A stretch of 44,810 nucleotides of DNA from CAZNKO01 sp964573855 (GTDB taxonomy: Bacteria > Patescibacteriota > Patescibacteriia > UBA9934 > GWF2-40-263), in contig CAZNKO010000002.1 in the NCBI GenBank assembly GCA_964573855.1, positions 1 through 44,810 of the forward strand, written 5' to 3'. Shown here piece by piece: positions 29,645 to 38,302 of this stretch; position 1 is the stretch's first letter; the number at the start of each line of letters is the position of its first letter. A program made the position numbers and the translations under genes. The notes below the pieces were generated by a model. That model had not been told where the DNA came from and ran no database searches. It worked only from the letters and a program-made list of their open reading frames with translations.

Positions 29645-30418
29645 ATGTCCGAGTATTACACGCCGCAGAGGACGAAGAATTTGTATGATCCCCGTCGACA
29701 TGGCTCGGGGCAGGCGGCCACGGAGCCGTTTAAGGTGTCGCGGTCGAAGATTGATCTCTTTCTCGAATGCCCGCGGTGTTTTTATTTTGACCGCCGGCTC
29801 GGGGTCGGGCGGCCGCCCGGGTTTCCGTTTGCGTTGAACTCGGCAGTGGACCATCTTTTGAAGCTCGAATTCGACATCCATCGGGCGAACGGCACTCAGC
29901 ATCCATTGATCAAAAAGTACGGCGTGGATGCGCGTCCGGTACCGCACAAAGATCTGAACAAATGGCGCGAAAATTTTACAGGTGTTCAGTATCTCCACAA
30001 GCCGACAAATTTTTTGGTGACAGGCGCGATTGATGACCTGTGGCAGAATTCGAAAAAGGAATATATCGTCGTGGATTACAAGGCGACGGCCAAGGATGAG
30101 GAGATCACGGAGTTGAATAAGGATTGGCATGAAGGATACAAACGGCAGATGGAGGTGTATCAGTGGCTCCTGCGCCAGAATGGCTACAAGGTATCGGACA
30201 TGGGGTATTTCGTGTACTGCAACGGGAAGACGGACCGCAAGGCGTTCGACGGCAAGCTTGAATTCGACGTGACGCTCATTGCATACGCGGGCGATGATGC
30301 GTGGGTGGATAAGACGCTCGAGAAGGCGCACAAGTGTTTGAATGGCGATAAGATTCCGAAAGCGGGTAAGGATTGCGACTACTGCAGTTACGTCGAGACG
30401 CGAGACAAATACGTATAG
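29645..30418 (+). CDS. Cas4/RecB-like PD-(D/E)XK nuclease
   Basis: A 257-residue single-domain nuclease of the RecB/Cas4 type. Residues 33-48 (RSKIDLFLECPRCFYF) form the family N-terminal motif, VTGAIDDLW at 125-133 carries the first acidic residue, VVDYKAT (D144-x-K146) is the catalytic motif, and YKRQMEVYQWLL supplies the Q motif. C42/C45 and C244/C247 are placed to hold an Fe-S cluster, as in Cas4 and AddB. No cas genes or CRISPR array are present in the window, so it is a stand-alone member, probably in DNA repair or processing. Confidence 0.82.
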   Translation: MSEYYTPQRTKNLYDPRRHGSGQAATEPFKVSRSKIDLFLECPRCFYFDRRLGVGRPPGFPFALNSAVDHLLKLEFDIHRANGTQHPLIKKYGVDARPVPHKDLNKWRENFTGVQYLHKPTNFLVTGAIDDLWQNSKKEYIVVDYKATAKDEEITELNKDWHEGYKRQMEVYQWLLRQNGYKVSDMGYFVYCNGKTDRKAFDGKLEFDVTLIAYAGDDAWVDKTLEKAHKCLNGDKIPKAGKDCDYCSYVETRDKYV

Positions 30419-30431
30419 AGAAAGGCGCCTC

Positions 30432-30460
30432 TTGAACCGGGTGGCGTTTCGTTATATGAT
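30432..30460 (+). promoter_or_regulatory. Promoter for a leaderless lipoprotein transcript
   Basis: TTGAAC at 30432-30437, a 17-base spacer, then TATGAT at 30455-30460. The predicted start site, about 7 bases downstream, falls on or next to the A of the ATG at 30468, so the mRNA would be leaderless. Confidence 0.65.
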
Positions 30461-30467
30461 AGGTTCT

Positions 30468-31097
30468 ATGAAAAAAATCATCCCACTTCTTGGCATACTT
30501 CTTTTTGGTGCGGGTTGCGTCACGGCGCCAGCAAGCAGGGAGACATCGGAAACGCCAAAGACGACGTACTATGAGAGCGCCGATCTCGGCCTCGGCTTTT
30601 ATTACCCCAACGCCTGGGGTGAGCCAGTCATCATCGAGGAACAAGGTCAGACAGACGGGAAGTCCGGCGGCTGCGTCTACCAGCGTGCGGTGAGTTTTCC
30701 CGATCTTCCCGATCTTGGGGGCAACAGTATGATCGTTCTCGCGGCCGTGAATACCACGACCTGCATAGCCCCAGGTCGCGGTGGCTATTGGGGTGATAAT
30801 GGCAGTACCATCGTTCCATACCAGGCGTATATGTCCGTGTGCGAAGACGGAGGTGCGGACGTGTGTGAGACGTTAAAGACGAAAAACGGCGAGTTGGTTT
30901 GGCACTATCGTTTCCCGAAATACTCCGTTCCATTCAGCGATCTTGAGCTGACCGGTGTTAATGAATACCAGCTCTATCACGATGGGCACCCGCTTTCCGG
31001 GATTATCCTTTCCGACGAACGGTTGCTCGAAAATGGCTACGCCCGATACCAAGATGAACTCCGGGCGCTCGTTGAGTCGATTTCTTTCATGAAGTGA
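30468..31097 (+). CDS. Predicted lipoprotein, unknown function
   Basis: A 209-residue exported protein. The N-terminus MKKIIPLLGILLFGAGC has a short basic part, a hydrophobic segment and a Cys at 17 in a lipobox-like setting (GAGC, not ideal). The mature part has paired Cys and a segment YYESADLGLGFYYPNAWGEP similar to the opening of many CPR and Gram-positive lipoproteins of the PsbP-like type. Length and lack of other motifs preclude a function call. ATG 30468 is preferred over upstream codons because the signal sequence starts there and a promoter is well placed. Confidence 0.7.
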   Translation: MKKIIPLLGILLFGAGCVTAPASRETSETPKTTYYESADLGLGFYYPNAWGEPVIIEEQGQTDGKSGGCVYQRAVSFPDLPDLGGNSMIVLAAVNTTTCIAPGRGGYWGDNGSTIVPYQAYMSVCEDGGADVCETLKTKNGELVWHYRFPKYSVPFSDLELTGVNEYQLYHDGHPLSGIILSDERLLENGYARYQDELRALVESISFMK

Positions 31098-31138
31098 CCT
31101 GGCGTTGCCATGTCACAGCCCTCGGGAAACACGCATAA

Positions 31139-31177
31139 GGGATTGCTTCGCCCCGCGTTGCGGGGCTCGCAATGACA
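31139..31177. repeat. GGGATTGCTTCG...CGCAATGACA repeat
   Basis: GGGATTGCTTCG followed by the hairpin CCCCGC-GTTG-CGGGG and CTCGCAATGACA. A short gene-edge palindrome, distinct from the TCATCC family, in the gap between the lipoprotein and flippase genes. Confidence 0.6.
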
Positions 31178-31230
31178 GATGGCGGTAAACGCTGGATTTT
31201 TGGGCGGCGCGGTGCTAATCTTAGGCCACT

Positions 31231-32727
31231 GTGTCTTCGCTACAGCTCGCCAAAAATACGCTCTATCTCACGGCTGCGTCCGTGGGGCAAAAGCTCCTCT
31301 CGTTCGTCTATTTTCTTTTGATCGCCCGCAGCTTGCTCCCCGAGCAGACCGGCGCGTATTTTTTGACGCTCTCATTCATCGTGATTTTTTTAGTCGTGGC
31401 AGACGTCGGGACAACCTCGGTCGTGATCCGTGACGTGGCGCAGAGGCCGGAAGAGGCAAAACGGAGCGTGCGGCTTGCGATGGCCGTGAAAATCCCGGCA
31501 ACCGCGCTTGCGATTCTGGCTGCGATCGCCGCGTCCATTCTTTTGGGTTACGACCCGATCGTACGCGGACTCATTCTTCTTGCCACGTTTATTTTGATCG
31601 CCGATTCTTTCTCCATTTTTTTCTACGGCGTTCTCCGCGGCCATCACGTGCTTGCCTATGAGTCCGTTGGCATGTTTGCAGGGCAGTTTATTACTCTGAT
31701 CATTGGCGGCGCCGTGCTCCTTACCACCCGTTCGCTCCCAGTCCTTATCGCGGCACTGATCGCGGGCAGTACGTTTAATTTTCTCCTTTCAATCTATCAG
31801 ACCGCGCGGCGGCTCGGCTGGGGCATACTCCTCCCCCTTTGGAACCGGAAATTGATTGCGGTTCTTTTGAAAACCGCTCTGCCATTTTTTCTTGCAGCCA
31901 TTTTCGTGAAACTTTACAATTACATCGATGTTCAGCTTTTGTACATGTACCTCGGCAAGGCCACGGTGGGGCTCTATGGCGTCGCATACAAATATACCTA
32001 TGCCTTCCAGTTTTTGCCGCTTTCGTTTATCGCGGCCCTCTATCCGGGCATGAGCCGGCTCGCCCACCGCGACCATGCGGCACTCGCGAAGCTATTTGAT
32101 CAAGCCCTTTGGTACATGTTCCTTCTCGTGATGCCGCTTGCCTTCGGCCTTTGGTCGCTTGCGGAGGACGCCGTGGCGCTTACGGGCCTTGAATATGCTG
32201 CCGCGATTCCGGTTTTGCAAATATTAGTGTTTGCCCTCATTCCAAACTTTTTGGATTTTCCCGTGGGCTCGCTCCTCAATGCGTCGGGCCGGCAGGGGAC
32301 GAAAACGATCCTGTTCGGGATTGCCATGGTCGTAAATTTTATTCTGAATCTGTTTTTGATTCCGCGCTTTGGGATGCTGGGTGCCGCGTGGGGCTCGATC
32401 GTGAGTCTCACAGTTCTGTTCCTGTCCGGGCTTTGGTTTGTCCGCAAGATTCTTCCGGCGTTCCATCCTCTGTCTCTCTTACGCTTTGCGATCCCGATGG
32501 CGGCTTCTGGGGCCATCATGGCGTTTGTGGCCGTGTCCGCGCGCCCCTGGTTTGATGCGGCAGGGGATTTGGTTGCCGTTCTTCTCACCATCGCGGTGTC
32601 CGTGACGGTATATTTTGGCTTGTTGATTCTTTTCCGCGTGCTCCGGAAATCGCACTGGGAAAATATGAAACGGATGCTCAATCGTTCTCCGCAGGGTTAT
32701 GTCGAAACTCCTCCTTCCCACGCTTGA
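31231..32727 (+). CDS. Oligosaccharide flippase (Wzx/MATE-like)
   Basis: A 498-residue membrane protein with about 12-14 hydrophobic segments, of the polysaccharide transport family in the MOP superfamily. The N-terminal LAKNTLYLTAASVGQKLLSFVYFLLIARSLLPEQTGAYFL is typical. It should move undecaprenyl-linked glycan units across the membrane for the surface polysaccharide made by the following genes. The start is probably GTG 31231. TGCTAATCT at about 31212-31220 may be an extended -10 box. It is the first gene of a five-gene glycan operon and its end overlaps the amber-split N-terminus of the next gene. Confidence 0.88.
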   Translation: MSSLQLAKNTLYLTAASVGQKLLSFVYFLLIARSLLPEQTGAYFLTLSFIVIFLVVADVGTTSVVIRDVAQRPEEAKRSVRLAMAVKIPATALAILAAIAASILLGYDPIVRGLILLATFILIADSFSIFFYGVLRGHHVLAYESVGMFAGQFITLIIGGAVLLTTRSLPVLIAALIAGSTFNFLLSIYQTARRLGWGILLPLWNRKLIAVLLKTALPFFLAAIFVKLYNYIDVQLLYMYLGKATVGLYGVAYKYTYAFQFLPLSFIAALYPGMSRLAHRDHAALAKLFDQALWYMFLLVMPLAFGLWSLAEDAVALTGLEYAAAIPVLQILVFALIPNFLDFPVGSLLNASGRQGTKTILFGIAMVVNFILNLFLIPRFGMLGAAWGSIVSLTVLFLSGLWFVRKILPAFHPLSLLRFAIPMAASGAIMAFVAVSARPWFDAAGDLVAVLLTIAVSVTVYFGLLILFRVLRKSHWENMKRMLNRSPQGYVETPPSHA

Positions 32728-32761
32728 GTTTCCGCCGCAGATCGGCGGGATTGCGGAATAG
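32699..32761 (+). pseudogene. N-terminal fragment of the GT4 gene, ended by an in-frame TAG
   Basis: ATG 32699 opens MSKLLLPTLEFPPQIGGIAE and then meets TAG at 32759-32761, followed in the same frame by LAALARFF and the rest of the glycosyltransferase. GT4 enzymes usually read GGIAEYLAAL here, so TAG replaces a Tyr codon (TAT or TAC) by one base. This is the severed donor-domain start of the downstream gene. Confidence 0.75.
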
Positions 32762-32770
32762 CTCGCGGCC

Positions 32771-33775
32771 TTGGCGAGATTTTTTGAGGGTGAGATCGAA
32801 GTGGTGGAATCCGAAGCGCTTCTTTGGCGCCGCCTGTGGCCGCGGTGGGGGAAAGCGGTCGTGGAGCTTGTGAAACGCCGGTCGTCGTATGAAACAGTCA
32901 TCGTGAGCCATCTCCTTCCGATCGGGACGGCCGCGTGGTTCGCACGGTTTTTTACGCATCGAAAATATATTGTGATCGTGCACGGGATGGATGTGGGGAT
33001 GGCGAAACGAACCGCGATCAAACGGATGCTCGCGGGGTTTGTTTTGCGCGGCGCGCATCTGGTAGCCGCGAATTCACGGGCGCTCGAGCAAGATGTGCGA
33101 AAAGTTTTTGGAGTGAAGAAAACGCTTGTCGTCTATCCGTGCGTTTCTTTACAGTCCTTTCAGCCTTCCAAACCCTCCTCTCCCTTGACTCTCTTGACCG
33201 TCGCGCGGCTCGTGCCGCGCAAAGGCCACCGGCGCGTACTTGAGGCTTTGGCACACTTGAAAGCGAGCGGTCGTCTGCCGGACCTGCGCTATCGGATCGT
33301 GGGGGACGGGCCGGAGCGCGACGCTATTCTGATGGATGTAGAGCGGCTCGGTCTCCAGGAGATCGTACGGCTTGAACCCGGGATTCCGCGCGATCAATTG
33401 TCTCCGATTTACGCCAGTGCGCATCTTTTTGTGATGCCAACCGTGCGTGACGCCGCAGATCGGGAAGGGTTCGGTATGGTCTATCTCGAGGCCGCGCTTT
33501 TTGGCGCGCCGTCCATTGCGACCAACCAGCCGGGGGTGAACGAAGCTGTTCTTGACGGAGAAACGGGGATCTTGGTGCCGGATGGTGATATTTCTGCGCT
33601 CGCGGATGCGATCCATCGTCTGCTTATAGACCATGCGCTTCGCACGCGCCTGGGCGCAGCAGCCCGCGCGCGCGTGGAACGTGAGTTCACATACGACCGA
33701 CAATTTGGCAAGTTAGCCGTCATCCTGAACGCAGTGAAGGATCCCCATGAAGATTCTTCGCTACGCTCAGAATGA
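32771..33775 (+). CDS. Family 4 glycosyltransferase (interrupted N-terminus)
   Basis: A 334-residue GT-B glycosyltransferase. The C-terminal nucleotide-sugar domain is complete: TVARLVPRKGHRRVLEAL, IVGDGPERDAI, and the EGFGMVYLEAALFGAPSIA motif (E-x7-E). The N-terminal domain lacks its first strand, which lies upstream behind a TAG codon (32699-32761). If translation restarts at TTG 32771 the protein would lack its GG motif for donor binding and is probably inactive. The C-terminal codons (VILNAVKDPHEDSSLRSE) come from a palindromic repeat. Expected role: sugar transfer to a lipid-linked glycan. Confidence 0.82.
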   Translation: MARFFEGEIEVVESEALLWRRLWPRWGKAVVELVKRRSSYETVIVSHLLPIGTAAWFARFFTHRKYIVIVHGMDVGMAKRTAIKRMLAGFVLRGAHLVAANSRALEQDVRKVFGVKKTLVVYPCVSLQSFQPSKPSSPLTLLTVARLVPRKGHRRVLEALAHLKASGRLPDLRYRIVGDGPERDAILMDVERLGLQEIVRLEPGIPRDQLSPIYASAHLFVMPTVRDAADREGFGMVYLEAALFGAPSIATNQPGVNEAVLDGETGILVPDGDISALADAIHRLLIDHALRTRLGAAARARVEREFTYDRQFGKLAVILNAVKDPHEDSSLRSE

Positions 33776-33777
33776 TA
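33719..33777. repeat. GTCATCCTGAAC...CTCAGAATGA palindromic repeat
   Basis: A gene-edge palindrome of the 7746/18791 family. It supplies the last codons and stop of the GT4 gene and reaches the start region of the next glycosyltransferase. Confidence 0.75.
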
Positions 33778-33783
33778 AAGAGT

Positions 33784-34527
33784 ATGAACCGCATCTCCGT
33801 CATCATTCCGACCTTTCAGCATGCCTCGACCATCGCGCGTTGCCTCGAAAGCGTTTTGGCACAGACGCTTCAGCCGAGCGAGATCATTGTGGTTGACGAT
33901 GGGTCCACAGACAACACGGCCGAGATTTTGAAGCCGTACGAAGGTCGTGTCAAAATCATGCATCAATTCAATCAAGGCGCAAACACGACACGGAATGCCG
34001 GCTTTGCCGTCTCCCACGGCGAGCGTGTGATTTTTTGCGACGCAGACGCCGTCTTGAGACCTATCATGCTCGAGCGTTTGTCCGCAGCCCTCGACCGAAA
34101 CATCGAGGCGAGTTATGCCTACAGTGGTTTTAAATTTGGTTGGAAAAAATTCCGGAGTTTCTCATTCAATCCCATGAAACTCCGAAATATGAACCACATC
34201 CACACCTCCGCGCTCATCCGCCGCGAACATTTTCCGGGTTTTGATCCCGCGATCCATCGCCTGCAGGATTGGGATTTGTGGCTCACCATGCTGGAGCAGG
34301 GACACACGGGCGTTTGGGTGGATGAAGAGCTGTTCCGGATTGTGGATGCGCACGGCCGGAAGGGGATTTCGCAGTGGCGTCCGACACTTTGGTACACTAT
34401 TCCGTGGCAGCGCCTCGGGTGGAGGCCATCGTCGATCAGAAAGTTTGATGAGGCGCGCGAAACGATCCTAGCCAAGCACGGTATTTTTGTCTCCAACCCC
34501 TCACCTCCAACCCCTCACCTCCATTAG
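33784..34527 (+). CDS. Family 2 glycosyltransferase
   Basis: A 247-residue GT-A fold enzyme: RISVIIPTFQHASTIARCLESVLAQTLQPSEIIVVDDGSTDNTA, then VIFCDADAVL (DxD) and the acceptor-side RLQDWDLWLTML. ATG 33784 is preferred to one 4 codons earlier that lies inside the palindromic repeat. The C-terminal codons (PSPPTPHLH) are encoded by a heptamer array. It is part of the glycan operon and probably adds a sugar to the lipid-linked unit. Confidence 0.87.
   Translation: MNRISVIIPTFQHASTIARCLESVLAQTLQPSEIIVVDDGSTDNTAEILKPYEGRVKIMHQFNQGANTTRNAGFAVSHGERVIFCDADAVLRPIMLERLSAALDRNIEASYAYSGFKFGWKKFRSFSFNPMKLRNMNHIHTSALIRREHFPGFDPAIHRLQDWDLWLTMLEQGHTGVWVDEELFRIVDAHGRKGISQWRPTLWYTIPWQRLGWRPSSIRKFDEARETILAKHGIFVSNPSPPTPHLH
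34491..34518 (+). repeat. Heptamer array CTCCAAC/CCCTCAC (x4)
   Basis: Units CTCCAAC, CCCTCAC, CTCCAAC, CCCTCAC at the 3' end of the glycosyltransferase gene, giving its Pro-rich tail. Confidence 0.75.
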
Positions 34528-34529
34528 TT

Positions 34530-35372
34530 ATGGTCAGCATCGTGACCGTTAATTTCCGCACCAAGGCGTATCTTGAAAAGATGCTCGAGAGCCTCTTTCA
34601 GCACGCCAAAGGGGAGTGTGAAGTTTTTGTGATTGAGAATGGATCCGGCGAGGATTTGAGCAGTTTGAAGCAACAATTTCCCGCGATTGAGTTGATCGTG
34701 AGCGAGAAGAATCTCGGCTTTGCCGGCGGATGCAATCTTGGGATCGCCCGGGCAAAAGGGGACTACATCGTCCTCGTGAATCCAGACATTGTTTTTGAGA
34801 GTGACGCCATTGCCGCGATCGAAGAGAGGATGAATGCGGATCAGGATGTTGGGGTTGGCGGGATTTCACTCAAGAACCTCGACGGGACCCAGCAGGCTTG
34901 TGTTTGGCGATTTCCCACCCCTTTTGATCAGCTGTTGCTTCTTCTCAAGGTGCCACATGTGTTTCTGAACGCCCGCCCGATTGATCGTTGGCTCATGAAG
35001 GATTTTGATTACACGAAGACCGCAGATGTGGATCAAGTCATGGGTGCCTTCTTTTGCATCCGACGCGAGGTGATCCAGGAGATCGGCCCCCTCGATCAGG
35101 AGTTCTTTATGTGGTACGAGGAAGTAGATTTTTGCCGTCGTGCAACCAAAGCCGGATGGAAAGTGCGATACTATGCCGACATTTCCGCGCGGCACAAGAA
35201 AGGAAGCAGTTTTGAAACTCTTACGACATTGAAAAAACAGGCCATGCTCCGTCGGAGCTTGCGCAGGTACATGAGAAAGCATTTTGGATTTGGCGCGTGG
35301 CTCCTGTTCACAATCCTTGAGCCGCTGTATGTGACGCTCGCGTTTCTCGCCAGCCTCGTGAAGCCCATATGA
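34530..35372 (+). CDS. Family 2 glycosyltransferase, rhamnosyltransferase (WbbL)-like
   Basis: A 280-residue enzyme resembling WbbL-type rhamnosyltransferases. Motifs: VSIVTVNFRTKAYLEKMLESL, VSEKNLGFAGGCNLGIARAKG, VLVNPDIVF (DxD position is PDI), VMGAFFCIRREVIQEIG and the acceptor EEVDFCRRATKAGW. A hydrophobic C-terminus (LLFTILEPLYVTLAFLASL) may anchor it to the membrane. It begins 2 bases after the preceding gene and overlaps the next by ATGA. Confidence 0.87.
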   Translation: MVSIVTVNFRTKAYLEKMLESLFQHAKGECEVFVIENGSGEDLSSLKQQFPAIELIVSEKNLGFAGGCNLGIARAKGDYIVLVNPDIVFESDAIAAIEERMNADQDVGVGGISLKNLDGTQQACVWRFPTPFDQLLLLLKVPHVFLNARPIDRWLMKDFDYTKTADVDQVMGAFFCIRREVIQEIGPLDQEFFMWYEEVDFCRRATKAGWKVRYYADISARHKKGSSFETLTTLKKQAMLRRSLRRYMRKHFGFGAWLLFTILEPLYVTLAFLASLVKPI

Positions 35373-36910
35373 TGGAACCATTCGTCGGAAAACCGTTTTG
35401 GACTACGCTCGGCGCGCTTGCGGCCGTGTTCGTCCTCGCGATGCTCGCGTTTTCGGAAGCGTTTGTTTGGCCGGTCCTTATCCTTGTCATGATCGGGACG
35501 GTGATACTCACCTGGCATCGTCTCGAGTGGGGGATCGCGGCTGCGTTTGCCGAGCTGTTTGCGAATTCCCATGGCCATCTTGTGGATGCGGATCTTGGCG
35601 GCTTCTCGTTCTCCCTGCGCATGGCCGTGTTTGTTTCCGTCATGGGCGTGTATGGACTCAGACTTCTCTTTCGACAGAGTCCATTGCCATTATGGAAGGA
35701 CGCGCGCCTCCCTCCGTTTTTGCTGCTGTTTGCGGCTGTGATCATCGGTTTTTTCATCGGCGTCCGGGACCATCCCATCCGGAACGCCTTTGATGACGCG
35801 AACGGATACCTGTACGTCCTGTACATCTTCCCAGTCCTTTCCGTTTCCTGGACCGCAACGACGCGACGTCTGATGCTGCAGGTCCTGTGTGCTTCAGCGG
35901 TTTGGGTGTCCCTCATCAGTCTCGCTCTCCTGTTTATCTTCACGCACTTACCTGTAGAAGCACTTGCCGCGACGTATACGTTTATCCGCGATACACGTAC
36001 GGGGGAACTGACGCGCATGGGCGCTGGCATCTTCCGCATCTTCCTGCAGGCACAATTCTCCGTGGCCGTTGCGTGGCTTGCCCTGGCCGCCTGGGGATGG
36101 ACGCAGAAGGAAATGGTTTGGTTTTCCAGATCGTGGCTTGCCCTTTCAACCCTGTTTCTTGCCACCCTCCTCATCAGCCTTTCGCGCAGTTTCTGGATCG
36201 GGCTTGTTGCGGCGCTTCTGGCAGTCCTGACCCATGCGCTCGCGCATCGTATCCCTCGACCGTTGTTTGTACTGCGAAAGATCGGAGTTGGGATAGGCTC
36301 GGCCCTGATAGGATTTTTTCTTCTCGTGGGGATCGTCGTATTCCCGTTTCCAAAAAGTACGGTAGATTGGGATGATCTCGGAAGTCTTTTGTCTTCGCGC
36401 GCGACGGATCTGGATGATGTTTCCATCTCGAGTCGCTGGAATCTCCTCCCCCCGCTTTTCACCGAAAATTTAGAGAGCCCAATCCTTGGCAAAGGATTCG
36501 GCGAGGAAGTGACGTTTCAGACCGATGATCCTCGGGCGCGAGCTCTCTCTCCAGATGGGACCTGGACGACATACGCTTTTGAATGGGGCTGGCTCGACAT
36601 CTGGCTCAAGATGGGGCTTTTCGGGCTTGCGGCGTTCGGATGGATATTGGTGCGTCTGTGGAAGGGGATGGCGGAGCACCTTCGGGGCAAGGAACCGTGG
36701 GTCGGCATGTTTGGCCTTATGGCCCTTGTTTTTGTCTACGTCGCGCACGCCTTTTCGCCCTATCTCAATCATCCGCTCGGTCTCGGACTCCTTCTTTTCC
36801 TTCTTCCGTTTTGGAAACAAAAAACCCCGGCCGCGCGATTGGTCGAGGCGTCAGAATCTGTGAGGCGTCCCCTCGCTCAACCGAGCGTGGCCCCGTTGAT
36901 ATCGGAGTAA
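35369..36910 (+). CDS. O-antigen ligase/polymerase-like membrane protein
   Basis: A 513-residue protein with about ten to twelve hydrophobic segments and a long extracellular loop in the second half (about 330-400, containing SSRWNLLPPLFTENLESPILGKGFG), the layout of Wzy polymerases and WaaL ligases. The Arg-containing SLSRSFWIGLVAALL segment fits the WaaL/Wzy family. It should polymerise or ligate the glycan moved by the flippase. It is coupled to the upstream gene by ATGA and its 3' end overlaps the convergent fmt gene by 34 bases. Confidence 0.83.
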   Translation: MMEPFVGKPFWTTLGALAAVFVLAMLAFSEAFVWPVLILVMIGTVILTWHRLEWGIAAAFAELFANSHGHLVDADLGGFSFSLRMAVFVSVMGVYGLRLLFRQSPLPLWKDARLPPFLLLFAAVIIGFFIGVRDHPIRNAFDDANGYLYVLYIFPVLSVSWTATTRRLMLQVLCASAVWVSLISLALLFIFTHLPVEALAATYTFIRDTRTGELTRMGAGIFRIFLQAQFSVAVAWLALAAWGWTQKEMVWFSRSWLALSTLFLATLLISLSRSFWIGLVAALLAVLTHALAHRIPRPLFVLRKIGVGIGSALIGFFLLVGIVVFPFPKSTVDWDDLGSLLSSRATDLDDVSISSRWNLLPPLFTENLESPILGKGFGEEVTFQTDDPRARALSPDGTWTTYAFEWGWLDIWLKMGLFGLAAFGWILVRLWKGMAEHLRGKEPWVGMFGLMALVFVYVAHAFSPYLNHPLGLGLLLFLLPFWKQKTPAARLVEASESVRRPLAQPSVAPLISE

Positions 36911-37818
36911 CCGCGCAGGAATTCCTCGGCGCTCATGGAAGATTTTCCTTCCGGTTGAAGTTCGAGGATTTCGAGCGCGCCCGATCCTGTGCCGATGAAC
37001 AGATGTTTTCCGTCGGCCAAAACTTGTCCCGCGGGGAGGTTTTTTTGGTCGGACATTTTCATCCCGATCCATTTGAGGCGCAAAGGTTTTTTGCGTCGTG
37101 TCCATTCACTCCAAAGCCCGGGCCACGGCCAGTAGGCGCGGAATTTCCGCTCGATCACGTCTGCCGATTCTTGCCAATGCACGTTGCCGTCTTCGCGGGC
37201 GAGCATCCGACTCAAGGTTGCATTTACGTCGTCCTGGGGTTTTGGTTTGATACGGCCAGCGGCGTAGCCCTTGAGGGTTTGAACCAGAAGCGGAGGCCCG
37301 GCGGTGCAGACTTTTTCCGTGAAGGATGCTGTGGTCTCGTCGGAGGCAAGGGGAATAATTTTTGCCGCGAGTATCGGGCCCGTGTCTATTCCCTCGTCGA
37401 GGAGCATGATGGTGATGCCGCTCTCACGCTCACCCGCTTCGATCGCGGCTTGTCGAGGCGACGGCCCGCGCCAGCGCGGAAGAAGGGAAGGGTGGACGTT
37501 GATGCATCCGAGCCTTGGAATGGAGAGCACGGACGGAGGGATGATCTTCCCGTAGGCAACCACGACAAAAATATCGACCTTCAAGCCGCGGAGAGCCTCG
37601 AGGGTTGGGGTGTCTTTCAACTTTGCGGGTTGGAGAATAGGAAGATGGCGCTCGAGCGCGAGGCGCTTCACGGGAGATTCAATAATTTTTTGTCCACGGC
37701 CGCTGGGCTTGTCCGGCATGGTTACAACAGCCGTTATCTCGAGATCCGGATCTTTTGCGAGAGCATCCAAAAAGGGCACCGCGAGCTCCGGCGTCCCAAA
37801 AAAGGCTAGACGAATCAT
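36877..37818 (-). CDS. fmt: Methionyl-tRNA formyltransferase
   Basis: Formylates initiator Met-tRNA using 10-formyl-THF. The 313-residue protein has the N-terminal IRLAFFGTPELAVPFLDAL, the catalytic CINVHPSLLPRWRGPSP with Asn and His, and DEGIDTGPIL with the Asp; the C-terminal OB-like domain with KIGMKMSDQKN-type residues is present. Length is normal. The start overlaps the def stop (ATGA), so fmt and def are coupled. It is the last gene of the minus-strand operon. Confidence 0.93.
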   Translation of the reverse strand: MIRLAFFGTPELAVPFLDALAKDPDLEITAVVTMPDKPSGRGQKIIESPVKRLALERHLPILQPAKLKDTPTLEALRGLKVDIFVVVAYGKIIPPSVLSIPRLGCINVHPSLLPRWRGPSPRQAAIEAGERESGITIMLLDEGIDTGPILAAKIIPLASDETTASFTEKVCTAGPPLLVQTLKGYAAGRIKPKPQDDVNATLSRMLAREDGNVHWQESADVIERKFRAYWPWPGLWSEWTRRKKPLRLKWIGMKMSDQKNLPAGQVLADGKHLFIGTGSGALEILELQPEGKSSMSAEEFLRGYSDINGATLG

Positions 37819-38288
37819 AAGGCAGCCGCTTTGTCGCCCGGCACCATCTTGTCGATGAAAAGCGTCCCGTTCAGATGATCGATTTCGTGCTGGAAAATGA
37901 TGGCCGTGAGCTCGGTCGCGGTGATCCTGACCGGTTTTCCATCCTGATCCAGCGCCTTCACTTTTACCCCCCGATGGCGTTTCACTTTTCCAAAAATCCC
38001 TGGAACCGAGAGGCATCCCTCATCACTTTCAACTTTCCGGAGCGAGCGCGAGACGATTTCCGGATTGAAAAAGATGTGCGGTTGATTATTCATGTGCACA
38101 ACGATGATACGTTTTCCGATCCCAATCTGCGGACCCGCGAGGCCGATCCCATCCGCGCCATACATCGTCTCGATCATGTCCGCGAGAAGCTCGCGCGTTT
38201 CGGGCTTGGGAATATCTGCAACATCAAACAGATCCGCTTTTTGGCGGAGAAAGGCGTCGGGTTCTTTGAGGATGGGGCGCAGAGCCAT
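37815..38288 (-). CDS. def: Peptide deformylase
   Basis: Removes the formyl group from nascent proteins. The 157-residue enzyme has all three motifs: GIGLAGPQIG (47-56), EGCLSVPG with Cys92, and QHEIDHLNG with His134, Glu135 and His138, the metal and catalytic set. Length fits a type I/II short form. It overlaps fmt, and a heptamer-repeat region separates it from priA upstream. Confidence 0.94.
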   Translation of the reverse strand: MALRPILKEPDAFLRQKADLFDVADIPKPETRELLADMIETMYGADGIGLAGPQIGIGKRIIVVHMNNQPHIFFNPEIVSRSLRKVESDEGCLSVPGIFGKVKRHRGVKVKALDQDGKPVRITATELTAIIFQHEIDHLNGTLFIDKMVPGDKAAAL

Positions 38289-38302
38289 AGGGTTAGAAAA
38301 TT

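Noticed and set aside
36583..37809. A 408-residue plus-strand frame
   Set aside because: Antisense to fmt and overlapping the O-antigen-ligase-like gene in another frame; both real genes have clear motifs.
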